Notes: generated by a model from the letters alone, not told the origin. Shown: positions 1 to 11,578, counted from the first letter of the stretch. The stretch: DNA of 11,578 nucleotides from JAMXLO01 sp036265005 (GCA_036265005.1 DATAPW010000249.1:1-11578); one strand, 5' to 3'. A program made the numbers and translations.

Positions 1-2284
<2,284 letters not shown>

Positions 2285-2305
2285 GCGTTCATGCCCTTTC
2301 CAGGG
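2285..2305 (-). promoter_or_regulatory. rpoC ribosome binding site with a three-codon ORF overlapping the start
   Basis: In transcript sense this stretch carries AAAGGGC followed by two ATGs in a row, ATGAACGC then ATGAACGA. The first ATG (2292) opens a reading frame M-N-A-stop whose TGA overlaps the rpoC ATG at 2284 as ATGA. The purine-rich AAAGGG is only 1 base from the first ATG but 9 bases from the second, so the second is the real rpoC start. The Shine-Dalgarno lies in a small hairpin, CCCT-GGAA-AGGG (2294-2305), which could partly hide it. Any regulatory effect is inference. Confidence 0.55.
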
Positions 2306-2310
2306 AAACC

Positions 2311-2387
2311 GTCATGGTCGGGGTTGTCCCGGCCATCAGCAGCGGCACCACGCCACGACGAATGGCCGGCACAGGGCCGGCCACGAC
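2311..2387. repeat. REP-like paired hairpin element in the rpoB-rpoC spacer
   Basis: Two hairpins face each other. The left arm is a 9-bp stem with one mismatch (2314-2322 with 2328-2336) around loop GTTGT. The right arm is a perfect 8-bp stem, TGGCCGGC with GCCGGCCA (2363-2370 and 2376-2383), around loop ACAGG. The two arms are also inverted copies of each other over about 26 bases, with roughly 20 matching. This is the layout of the dispersed ATGGCCGGG...CCCGGCCAT palindromes common in alphaproteobacterial chromosomes. It is transcribed between rpoB and rpoC, so the RNA would fold into strong stems that could affect mRNA processing or the beta to beta' ratio. Neither arm is followed by a T-run, so it is not a classical terminator. 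Confidence 0.7.
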
Positions 2388-2416
2388 GCGGCAGCGGTGT
2401 GTGGAGTGCGACGTAA

Positions 2417-6592
<4,176 letters not shown>

Positions 6593-6695
6593 GAACTGCC
6601 CTGCTTACCTGCTCTCACGCTCGTCTGCGGCCACATCGCCCCCGGCCACCAGGGTTTTGCCGGCCACGCTGCCAATCGGCGCACAACGCGAATGG

Positions 6696-6721
6696 GGGCG
6701 GGAATCGGCTGATTCCCGCCC
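6696..6721 (-). promoter_or_regulatory. Perfect 11-bp hairpin in the rplL-rpoB spacer (candidate attenuator or RNase site)
   Basis: GGGCGGGAATC (6696-6706) and GATTCCCGCCC (6711-6721) are perfect reverse complements around the 4-base loop GGCT. It is the only strong stem in the 195-bp spacer. On the transcript it is followed by CCATTCGCG, with no U-tract, so it is unlikely to be an efficient intrinsic terminator. In E. coli the same spacer holds a partial terminator and an RNase III cleavage site that set rpoBC levels relative to the ribosomal genes. A similar role here is inferred from position only. Confidence 0.6.
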
Positions 6722-6769
6722 GCATCCAGTCCAGAAGGGGCCGCGGTCCGGCGGTGCCGCGTGCCCTTA

Positions 6770-6785
6770 ATCGATCGATCGATCG
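6770..6785. repeat. Tetranucleotide tandem repeat (ATCG)4
   Basis: Four exact ATCG units lie just downstream of the rplL stop codon, which is at 6788-6790 on the minus strand. The unit repeat also makes a 14-bp perfect palindrome, CGATCGATCGATCG. It is transcribed but not translated, so length changes would not shift a reading frame. It could be a simple slippage product. Confidence 0.8.
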
Positions 6786-6787
6786 TG

Positions 6788-7165
6788 CTATTTGACCTCC
6801 ACGGAAGCGCCCGCATCTTCCAGCATCTTGCGAAGCTTGGCGGCCTCTTCCTTGTTGACCCCTTCCTTGACCGGCTTCGGCGCGCCCTCGACCAGGTCCT
6901 TGGCTTCCTTCAGCCCAAGCCCCGTGATGGTGCGCACTTCCTTGATCACATTGATCTTCTTGTCGCCGGCCTTGGCCAAGACAACGGTGAACTCGGTCTG
7001 CTCCTCAGCCGGAGCCGCTGCGGCGGCAGCCGGCGCGGCCGCAGCCGCGGCGACCGGTGCGGCGGCGGAAACGCCCCACTTGTCCTCCAGCAGCTTTGAG
7101 AGCTCTGCCGCCTCCATCACCGTGAGGCTGGACAGCTCGTCCACCAGCTTCTGCAAATCAGCCAT
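6788..7165 (-). CDS. rplL: 50S ribosomal protein L7/L12
   Basis: This is L7/L12, the multi-copy stalk protein that recruits translation GTPases to the ribosome. It has 125 aa, the normal length. Residues 1-31 (MADLQKLVDELSSLTVMEAA...) form the dimerisation domain that binds L10. Residues about 32-53 are an Ala/Pro hinge. The C-terminal domain from about 56 holds the factor-binding stretch INVIKEVR and GLGLKEAKDLVE (71-93) and ends in SVEVK. The ATG at 7165 has AAGGG 9 bases upstream. It lies 95 bp after rplJ, with which it is normally co-transcribed and co-regulated; no terminator was seen between them. Confidence 0.99.
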   Translation of the reverse strand: MADLQKLVDELSSLTVMEAAELSKLLEDKWGVSAAAPVAAAAAAPAAAAAAPAEEQTEFTVVLAKAGDKKINVIKEVRTITGLGLKEAKDLVEGAPKPVKEGVNKEEAAKLRKMLEDAGASVEVK

Positions 7166-7260
7166 TTTCGTGTGCCCTTAATCTAGTCGTTGGTTGGTTC
7201 CATGCAAGCCCATATCTGGCCTGCTGTTCACTTTTTGTGCAGATGAGGCATGCGTTGCGC

Positions 7261-7788
7261 TCACGCTGCGGCCGCCTCCTGGTCCTTCCGCGCGAAGGCG
7301 CCAAACACCCGAGCGAGCTGCCCGGCCGAGGCCTGCATGATGCCGGCAACGCGCGTCGCGGGGGTCGAGATCATCCCCACGATGCGGCCACGCAGCTCAT
7401 CCAGGCTCGGCAGTTCGGCCAGTGCCCGCACCCCGGACGCATCCAGCGTCTGGAGGCCGAGCGCCCCGCCGACCAGCACGAGCTTCTCGTTGGTCTTGGC
7501 GAACTCGACGGTTGCCTTCGCCGCTGCCACCGGGTCGCGCGACCACGCGAGCGCGGTCGGTCCCTTCAGCATGGGCGTCAGGTCGCCGAATTGGGTTCCT
7601 TCGAGCGCGAGGTGGGCCAGGCGGTTCTTCGCGACCCTGAAGGTCACGCCAGCGGCCCGCATCCGACGCCTGAGTTCCGTCGCCTCGGCGACCGTGAGCC
7701 CCTGGTTGTGGGTGACCACGATCATCGAAGTCTCGGCAAGCGCCTGATGGAGGCTGGCGACGAACTCCCGCTTTTCCGTACGGTCCAC
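7261..7788 (-). CDS. rplJ: 50S ribosomal protein L10
   Basis: This is L10, which anchors L7/L12 dimers to 23S rRNA at the stalk base and represses its own mRNA when in excess. It has 175 aa, the usual alphaproteobacterial length. The N-terminal rRNA-binding domain is recognised from GLTVAEATELRRRMRAAG (30-47) followed by FRVAKNRL (50-57). The C-terminal region from about 130 is a long helix ending in AFARKDQEAAAA, which carries the L7/L12 binding sites. The start is GTG at 7788, chosen because the protein begins MDRTEKREF like its relatives and because GGAG lies 7 bases upstream. A long structured leader precedes it. Confidence 0.98.
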   Translation of the reverse strand: MDRTEKREFVASLHQALAETSMIVVTHNQGLTVAEATELRRRMRAAGVTFRVAKNRLAHLALEGTQFGDLTPMLKGPTALAWSRDPVAAAKATVEFAKTNEKLVLVGGALGLQTLDASGVRALAELPSLDELRGRIVGMISTPATRVAGIMQASAGQLARVFGAFARKDQEAAAA

Positions 7789-8119
7789 GTCCCGTCTCCA
7801 CTGTGGCCCGGCGCGTTTGGACCGCGTCGGGCCGGGTTGCCCAAGGACCGCCTCCAGGCAAGCCGGAGCGGTCCGGTTCGCCTGTCCATAGCCGGAACCA
7901 CCAACGGCCAGACCGAGCAGGTCTGGTTGCTGGCATCCCCGTCTCCCGCGCGCGGACCTTGCGGTCCCTTAAGTCCTCCCGGAGGAGGTCACGTGCGGTC
8001 TCGGACAGGTTCGGGGACTTGCATCCCCTGCCCGCCGGGTTTGTCGCCCGGCGTATCTCAGGAGCCCTCGCCCCGACCCTCTCCCGCCGAATCACGGGAG
8101 GGCTGGGGTGGGGCTCTAG
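7789..8119 (-). promoter_or_regulatory. L10 leader: structured 331-bp rplA-rplJ spacer, candidate L10(L12) autoregulatory element
   Basis: There is no gene here, but the spacer is packed with stems. They are: 8033-8039 with 8047-8053 (CGCCGGG/CCCGGCG, perfect); 7954-7958 with 7963-7967; 7908-7914 with 7920-7926 (CCAGACC/GGTCTGG, perfect, 5-base loop); 7845-7855 with 7865-7874 (one bulge); and 7805-7815 with 7823-7833 (one mismatch), ending about 10 bases before the rplJ Shine-Dalgarno. In many bacteria the L10 leader binds the L10-L7/L12 complex and blocks translation of rplJL. That this spacer does so is inferred from position and structure; the protein-binding fold was not matched to a model. 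The left end also contains a dispersed-repeat-like hairpin (see 8063-8115). Confidence 0.7.
8063..8115. repeat. Dispersed-repeat-like long imperfect hairpin just downstream of rplA
   Basis: The core is CTCCCG (8081-8086) with CGGGAG (8095-8100) around an 8-base loop. Outer pairing of GCCCC (8070-8074) with GGGG (8105-8108) and AGCCC (8063-8067) with GGGCT (8111-8115) extends it to about 50 bases. The wording CCCTCGCCCCGACCCTCTCC matches the style of the CCCTCACCCC...CCCTCTCCC repeats scattered in many proteobacterial genomes. It begins 5 bases after the rplA stop and may act as a 3' barrier or attenuator between rplKA and rplJL. No T-run follows it. Coordinates could be off by one. Confidence 0.6.
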
Positions 8120-8815
8120 CTAACTCGGCGCCAGGCTCCCCACGTCGACCCTTACCCCGGGCCCCATGGTCGAGCTGACGGAAACCTTCTGTACATAAGT
8201 GCCCTTGGCACCGGCAGGCTTCGCCTTCTGGATCGCGTCGGCCAATGCCTTGGCGTTCTCCACCAGCTTGTCGTCCTCGAACGACACCTTGCCGATGCCG
8301 GCATGGATGATCCCGGCCTTCTCGGCGCGAAACTCCACCTGGCCACCCTTCGCCGCAGTCACCGCACCGCGCACGTCCATCGTCACCGTGCCCAACCGAG
8401 GGTTCGGCATCAGGCCGCGCGGACCGAGGATCTTACCCAGCCGCCCGACCACGCCCATCATATCCGGCGTCGCGATGCAGCGGTCGAAGTTGATCTCGCC
8501 GGCCTGCACCTTTTCGGCCAGGTCATCGGCGCCCACCACATCGGCGCCCGCCGCCTGGGCCTCCTCGGCCTTCGGACCACGGGCAAACACGCCCACCCGC
8601 ACTGTCTTGCCGGTGCCGTTCGGCAGGCTGGTCAGCCCGCGCACCATCTGGTCGGCATGGCGCGGGTCGATGCCCAGGTTCATCGACATCTCGACGGTCT
8701 CGTCGAACTTCGCCTTGGCGTTCTGCTTCACCAGCTTGATGGCGTCCGCCAGCGGGTAGGCCTTGCTGGTATCGACTGCCTCGTAGGCCTTCTTCAGCCG
8801 CTTGTCCTTCGCCAT
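8120..8815 (-). CDS. rplA: 50S ribosomal protein L1
   Basis: This is L1, which binds helix 76-78 of 23S rRNA, forms the mobile L1 stalk that guides tRNA out of the E site, and in many bacteria represses its own rplKA mRNA. It has 231 aa, normal for the family (E. coli 234). The family signature, running from RLGKILGPRGLMPNPRLG at 125-142 into TV, is intact, as is the conserved FDETVEMSMNLGIDPRHADQ at 37-56. The ATG at 8815 sits 4 bases after the rplK TGA, and GGAGGG inside the end of rplK serves as Shine-Dalgarno, so the two are translationally coupled. The TAG stop is followed at once by a repeat-like hairpin. Confidence 0.99.
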   Translation of the reverse strand: MAKDKRLKKAYEAVDTSKAYPLADAIKLVKQNAKAKFDETVEMSMNLGIDPRHADQMVRGLTSLPNGTGKTVRVGVFARGPKAEEAQAAGADVVGADDLAEKVQAGEINFDRCIATPDMMGVVGRLGKILGPRGLMPNPRLGTVTMDVRGAVTAAKGGQVEFRAEKAGIIHAGIGKVSFEDDKLVENAKALADAIQKAKPAGAKGTYVQKVSVSSTMGPGVRVDVGSLAPS

Positions 8816-8819
8816 GGGA

Positions 8820-9254
8820 TCAGCCCTCCACCACGGTCAGGCCCATCGATCGCGCCGAACCGGTGAGCATGCGCACCGCGCCGTCGATGTCGTTGGCGTT
8901 CATGTCCTTCATCTTGATCTCGGCGATCTCGCGAAGCTGCGACACGGTCACCCGGCCCACCGGACCCGCCTTGCCCACGGTCTGCGAGCCCTTCTCGATC
9001 TTCGCCGCCTTCATCAGGAAATAGGTGTTCGGCGGGGTCTTGGTGATGAACGAGAACGTCCGATCGGCATAGGCGGTGATCACCACCGGAACCGGCATCC
9101 CCGGCTCCATGTTCTGGGTTACCGCGTTGAATTCCTTGCAGAACTGCATGATGTTGAGGCCGCGCTGACCCAGCGCTGGCCCGACCGGCGGCGATGGGTT
9201 CGCCTTTCCGGCGGGAATCTGCAGCTTGATGTAGCCGGCGATTTTCTTTGCCAT
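8820..9254 (-). CDS. rplK: 50S ribosomal protein L11
   Basis: This is L11, which binds the GTPase-associated region of 23S rRNA at the stalk base; in well-studied bacteria it is needed for RelA activation and is the thiostrepton target site. It has 144 aa. The N-terminal proline-rich PSPPVGPALGQRGLN (20-34) and the rRNA-binding C-terminal domain with VTVSQLREIAEIKMKDMNA (102-120) are intact. The ATG at 9254 is chosen over a longer open frame because MAKKIAGYIKLQIPAGKANP is the invariant start and AGGA lies 9 bases upstream. It is the first ribosomal gene of the cluster here. Usually nusG comes directly before it, but that gene is absent. Confidence 0.99.
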   Translation of the reverse strand: MAKKIAGYIKLQIPAGKANPSPPVGPALGQRGLNIMQFCKEFNAVTQNMEPGMPVPVVITAYADRTFSFITKTPPNTYFLMKAAKIEKGSQTVGKAGPVGRVTVSQLREIAEIKMKDMNANDIDGAVRMLTGSARSMGLTVVEG

Positions 9255-9370
9255 AATCCCTGGTCCTTTCGTCGTCCCGGGGACCGCGGTGCAAACGATG
9301 ACGGCACCCGAATGGGCGCGTGGCATCTCCCGCGTTCCTGTGGAACCGCGGCGTTTAGCCCATGGGCGCG

Positions 9371-9480
9371 GCGGAGTCCAGTGAGCTGCCGGAAGCGACG
9401 CGGACTCCGCCCCTCGCGAAGGCGAGGATCCAGGGCCCGCCCTGCGGTACTGCGATGCCTGGATCCTCGCTGTCGCGAGG
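9371..9480. repeat. Alternating inverted-repeat element upstream of rplK
   Basis: Four nested or adjacent inverted repeats lie here. GCGGAGTCC (9371-9379) pairs with GGACTCCGC (9402-9410). A 13-bp perfect pair, GCGAGGATCCAGG (9422-9434) and CCTGGATCCTCGC (9458-9470), encloses 23 bases. Each half of that pair can instead make its own short hairpin: CCTCGC-GAAG-GCGAGG (9412-9427) and CCTCGC-TGTC-GCGAGG (9465-9480). This is the structure of a composite REP/BIME-type element. It sits in the 277-bp gap between the small ORF and rplK, where the rplK promoter or leader is expected. Apart from a short hairpin at 9331-9350, nothing else was seen in this gap. Confidence 0.7.
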
Positions 9481-9531
9481 ACGACCATGTTGGGGTAGGG
9501 GGCCTACGGAACTCCGCCGCGCCCCGCCGCT

Positions 9532-9741
9532 TCAGCGGCTGCGACAGGCCTGCCGGAAGTCCTCCGCCACGCCGCGATGGCCAGCCTCCCGCAGCAACTC
9601 GCCGATCGCCCGTTCGGCGCGGGACGCCCGGGCAGCGGCAAGCTGCCGCCAGACACGCTGTGCAAGGGAGCCTCCCTTGGCCGTGCGGCACGCGTCGGCG
9701 CTGGTGACAGCGACCGCATCGGCGGATACTGCGACGTACAT
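9532..9741 (-). CDS. Small basic hypothetical protein, 69 aa
   Basis: I do not recognise this protein. The support is a strong ribosome binding site: in gene sense GGGAGG lies 6 bases before the ATG at 9741, the best match to AGGAGG in the window. The product has a short hydrophobic, Ala/Val-rich start (MYVAVSADAVAV), then a basic, probably helical stretch (about 25-50, LAQRVWRQLAAARASRAERA) and ends DFRQACRSR. Cysteines are at 18 and 66. There is no clear transmembrane segment. It points the same way as the ribosomal cluster, 277 bp before rplK, where nusG would normally be, but has no NusG-like sequence. An overlapping frame (9504-9719) lacks a comparable binding site. It could be a spurious ORF in GC-rich DNA. 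Confidence 0.5.
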   Translation of the reverse strand: MYVAVSADAVAVTSADACRTAKGGSLAQRVWRQLAAARASRAERAIGELLREAGHRGVAEDFRQACRSR

Positions 9742-9793
9742 TGGAATCCTCCCGGCTGGACGGGCAGTTCTGCCGTGTCCCGCCGGACGGCGC

Positions 9794-9809
9794 TGTGACC
9801 CGCATCACA
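9794..9809. promoter_or_regulatory. CRP/FNR-family operator-like palindrome TGTGA-N6-TCACA
   Basis: TGTGACCCGCATCACA matches the E. coli CRP half-sites exactly on both sides with the correct 6-base spacer. It lies in the 160-bp gap between the two divergent start codons, about 60 bp from the small ORF start and about 100 bp from the PEP-CTERM gene start. A second, weaker dyad, CGTGTCACG (9818-9826), is centred about 20 bp away, close to two helical turns. The regulator is not encoded in the window, so CRP-type control is inferred from the motif alone. Confidence 0.55.
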
Positions 9810-9831
9810 TCGCCGACCGTGTCACGAAAGC

Positions 9832-9860
9832 TTCATTCCACGCGGTCAATTTCCGAGATA
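9832..9860 (+). promoter_or_regulatory. Possible promoter of the PEP-CTERM gene
   Basis: The stretch 9815-9890 is visibly richer in A and T than its surroundings. TTCATT (9832-9837) and GAGATA (9855-9860) are separated by 17 bp and could be weak -35 and -10 boxes. Transcription would then start near 9867, placing the CRP-type palindrome centre about 65 bp upstream, near a class I activator position. A second possible pair is TTTCCG (9850-9855) and TAACAA (9873-9878). Both are weak matches. Confidence 0.22.
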
Positions 9861-9901
9861 GGTCCGATCAATTAACAATCTGCTTCATCCGGGAAGCCAT
9901 C

Positions 9902-11413
9902 ATGATCGGCCACCTGTCGCCCCGTTGTACGTTGCTGGCCTCCACTGGCCTTGTTCTCATCGGACTGACCCAGGCGACCCCAGCCGCCGCCGGACCGATC
10001 CGTTATTTCTCGCCGGGCGACCTGGTGATCAGCACCGTCTCGTCGCTCAACGGCGGCGGCCTGGACAGCGCGGCGCCGATCGTGCTGAACCAGTTCAAGC
10101 TTGGGGCCGGCAGCAAGTCTGCCACTGCCGCCGGGACACTCACCCTGCCGCAGACCGCCAGCGGCGCGAACTCGGCAATATCCGGCGAGTACGGATCGGC
10201 GTCGGAGGGCGCGCTGCAGCGTTCGGTGGACGGCCACTCGCTGACCATCATGGGTTACGGCGTCAACGCCACCACTTTCAACACAGCCCCGACGACGACG
10301 TTCGGCACAGCCGCGCTCGGCCAGACCACCAGCCTGACCGCTGCCAACCAGACCGGCACCAAGGTCACCACCGTGCCGCGCGTGGTCGCGCTGATCGGCG
10401 CCAATGGCGCCGCCGATACCAGCACGGCGCTGACCGGCGTGTTCAACGCCAACAACCCGCGCAGCGTTGCGACGGTGGATGGTTCGACCTTCTATGTCTC
10501 GGGGCAGGGCGCCAGCAAGACCGACCCGACGCAAGGCGTGTTCTATGCGACGAAGGGCGCCACAACCGCGACGCCGATCGACAACAGCACCGACACGCGC
10601 GTGGTATCGATTCTCAACACCGGCGCCGGCAACACGCTGTATGTCTCGCGCGACTACAATCCGCCGGGCAGCGGTGCGCAGAACAATACCAACGTGGACA
10701 CGCTCACCAAGGCCGGCGGCGGCCTGCCGACGTCGTCCATCGGGGTGACCGACACCCACATCACTCCGCCCGCCAGCCCGCTTTCCTCGGGCGGCAACAA
10801 CGGCTCGATCAACCTGACCGCGCCGCTCGACAACAACGTGAACAGCGCGCGCAACGGCAGCTTCGTCTACCTCAGCCCGGAGCAGTTTTTCTTCGCCAGC
10901 GACTCCGTGCTGTACGTCGCCGACAGCGGCCAGCCGAAGAACGGCAACGCCAACAAGGCGGCCTTGGGCGAAGGCGGGCTGCAGAAATGGGTGCTAACCA
11001 ACGGCACCTGGACGTTGGACTACGACCTCTATAGCGGCCTTAACCTCGTCAACAACGCTACCGCAAATTCCAATTCGCCGACCGCGCCGGGAGTGACCGG
11101 GTTGTTCGGCCTGACCGGCGCGGTGGTGGGCGGCAATGTCGAGCTGTTCACCACCAGCTACGGGCTGAACGAATTGTCGCCGAGTTTCCTCTATGAGATC
11201 ACCGATACGCTGGCGGACATGTCGCCGTCACAGGTGACCGGCGAGCAGTTCACCACGCTGTATTCCGCCCCTGCCGGCACCCTGATCCGCGGTGTCGCCT
11301 TCGCGCCGGTACCGGAGCCGACATCGATCGGCGTGCTTGGCCTTGGCCTCGCCGGCCTCGGTCTGACACGCGCGCGGCGCACCTGGCCGGCGCGGTCGGG
11401 CAAGCCAAGCTAG
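9902..11413 (+). CDS. Secreted PEP-CTERM sorting domain protein, 503 aa, function unknown
   Basis: The protein is exported and then processed by an exosortase at the cell envelope. Residues 1-30 are a signal peptide (Arg8, hydrophobic TLLASTGLVLIGLTQA, cleavage likely after PAAA). The C-terminus carries VPEP at 470-473, a hydrophobic segment to about 488 and TRARR, the PEP-CTERM signature; a 10-residue tail follows. The mature part has no cysteine and is rich in Thr, Ala, Gly, Asn and Ser. Aromatic-bearing stretches such as LYVADSG and GGLQKWVLTNGTWTLDYDL (about 336-381) and LYEITDTLADM look like beta blades, so a propeller-like fold is plausible but unproven. The ATG at 9902 is chosen over a longer open frame because the signal peptide begins there, with GGGAAG 5-6 bases upstream. 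Exosortase is not in the window. The role may be matrix or surface related. Confidence 0.9.
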   Translation: MIGHLSPRCTLLASTGLVLIGLTQATPAAAGPIRYFSPGDLVISTVSSLNGGGLDSAAPIVLNQFKLGAGSKSATAAGTLTLPQTASGANSAISGEYGSASEGALQRSVDGHSLTIMGYGVNATTFNTAPTTTFGTAALGQTTSLTAANQTGTKVTTVPRVVALIGANGAADTSTALTGVFNANNPRSVATVDGSTFYVSGQGASKTDPTQGVFYATKGATTATPIDNSTDTRVVSILNTGAGNTLYVSRDYNPPGSGAQNNTNVDTLTKAGGGLPTSSIGVTDTHITPPASPLSSGGNNGSINLTAPLDNNVNSARNGSFVYLSPEQFFFASDSVLYVADSGQPKNGNANKAALGEGGLQKWVLTNGTWTLDYDLYSGLNLVNNATANSNSPTAPGVTGLFGLTGAVVGGNVELFTTSYGLNELSPSFLYEITDTLADMSPSQVTGEQFTTLYSAPAGTLIRGVAFAPVPEPTSIGVLGLGLAGLGLTRARRTWPARSGKPS

Positions 11414-11530
11414 GTGCTGAACCAGTTCGGTTCCTGCCGGCGCTGGCTGCTGGATCGCATCGACAGCCCCTGGTAGGCGACGGCACGATAGTTCTGCCTG
11501 GGAGAATACAGCGGCTGAACCGCCTGCTGT

Positions 11531-11559
11531 CATTGCGAGGTGCGACGCGACGCGGCAAT
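11531..11559. repeat. Short inverted repeat of the CATTGCGAG...GCAATC type
   Basis: ATTGC (11532-11536) pairs with GCAAT (11555-11559) around a GC-rich centre. The CATTGCGAG start and GCAATC end resemble a dispersed element often seen between genes in alphaproteobacteria. It lies 117 bp after the PEP-CTERM stop codon. The rest of 11414-11578 holds only two weak short stems (11419-11433 and 11511-11524), no convincing terminator and no gene. Confidence 0.45.
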
Positions 11560-11578
11560 CTCCGACCAGTACGACGCT

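Noticed and set aside
7803..8123. Plus- and minus-strand open frames across the rplA-rplJ spacer
   Set aside because: They are open only because of GC-rich composition. The stretch is a series of stem-loops, and no frame has a convincing binding site or protein-like sequence.
9352..9380. Possible rplK promoter on the minus strand: TGGACT, 17 bp, TAAACG
   Set aside because: The spacing is right, but the matches to -35 and -10 consensus are weak and the -35 lies within an inverted repeat. Kept only as a place to look for the transcription start.
9255..9488. N-terminal extension of the rplK frame
   Set aside because: L11 starts at MAKKIAGYIK in the family and a Shine-Dalgarno precedes 9254; the extension runs through inverted repeats.
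9362..9901. N-terminal extension of the PEP-CTERM frame by 180 codons
   Set aside because: The extension translates the repeat element and the CRP-type site into low-quality sequence, and a clean signal peptide with a ribosome binding site begins at 9902.
11419..11433. Hairpin GAACC-AGTTC-GGTTC after the PEP-CTERM gene as a terminator
   Set aside because: The stem has only 5 bp and no T-run follows it.

Overview
The window comes from a GC-rich bacterial chromosome. The beta subunit (1391 aa), the GTG-started L10 and the general sequence character point to an alphaproteobacterium. Rhodospirillales, and within it Acetobacteraceae, is the best guess from family familiarity; no 16S or other marker in the window confirms it.

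From about 1 to 9254 the window is the classic ribosomal-protein/RNA-polymerase cluster on the minus strand. In transcription order it reads rplK (L11), rplA (L1), a 331-bp structured leader, rplJ (L10), rplL (L7/L12), a spacer with a perfect 11-bp hairpin, rpoB, a spacer with a REP-like double hairpin, and rpoC, which runs off the left edge after 761 codons. Products are the L11/L1 stalk-region proteins, the L10-L7/L12 GTPase-recruiting stalk, and the two large catalytic subunits of RNA polymerase. All reading frames are intact and catalytic and zinc-binding residues are where expected.

Upstream of rplK the usual nusG and secE genes are missing. In their place are 277 bp rich in alternating inverted repeats (9371-9480), then a 69-codon minus-strand small ORF with a very good ribosome binding site (9532-9741), then a 160-bp divergent promoter gap. 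That gap holds a perfect TGTGA-N6-TCACA palindrome of CRP/FNR type.

Right of the gap, on the plus strand, is one gene (9902-11413) for a secreted, cysteine-free 503-aa protein with a signal peptide and a C-terminal VPEP/hydrophobic/Arg-rich PEP-CTERM sorting signal. The last 165 bp hold no gene, only a short dispersed-repeat-like inverted repeat.

No tRNA, rRNA, CRISPR array, transposase or phage gene is visible. The most interesting material is non-coding: four REP-like elements inside or next to an essential operon, a set of mutually exclusive GGACCG/CGGTCC pairings in the L10 leader that include the rplJ start, and the altered upstream junction with its small ORF and CRP-type site.
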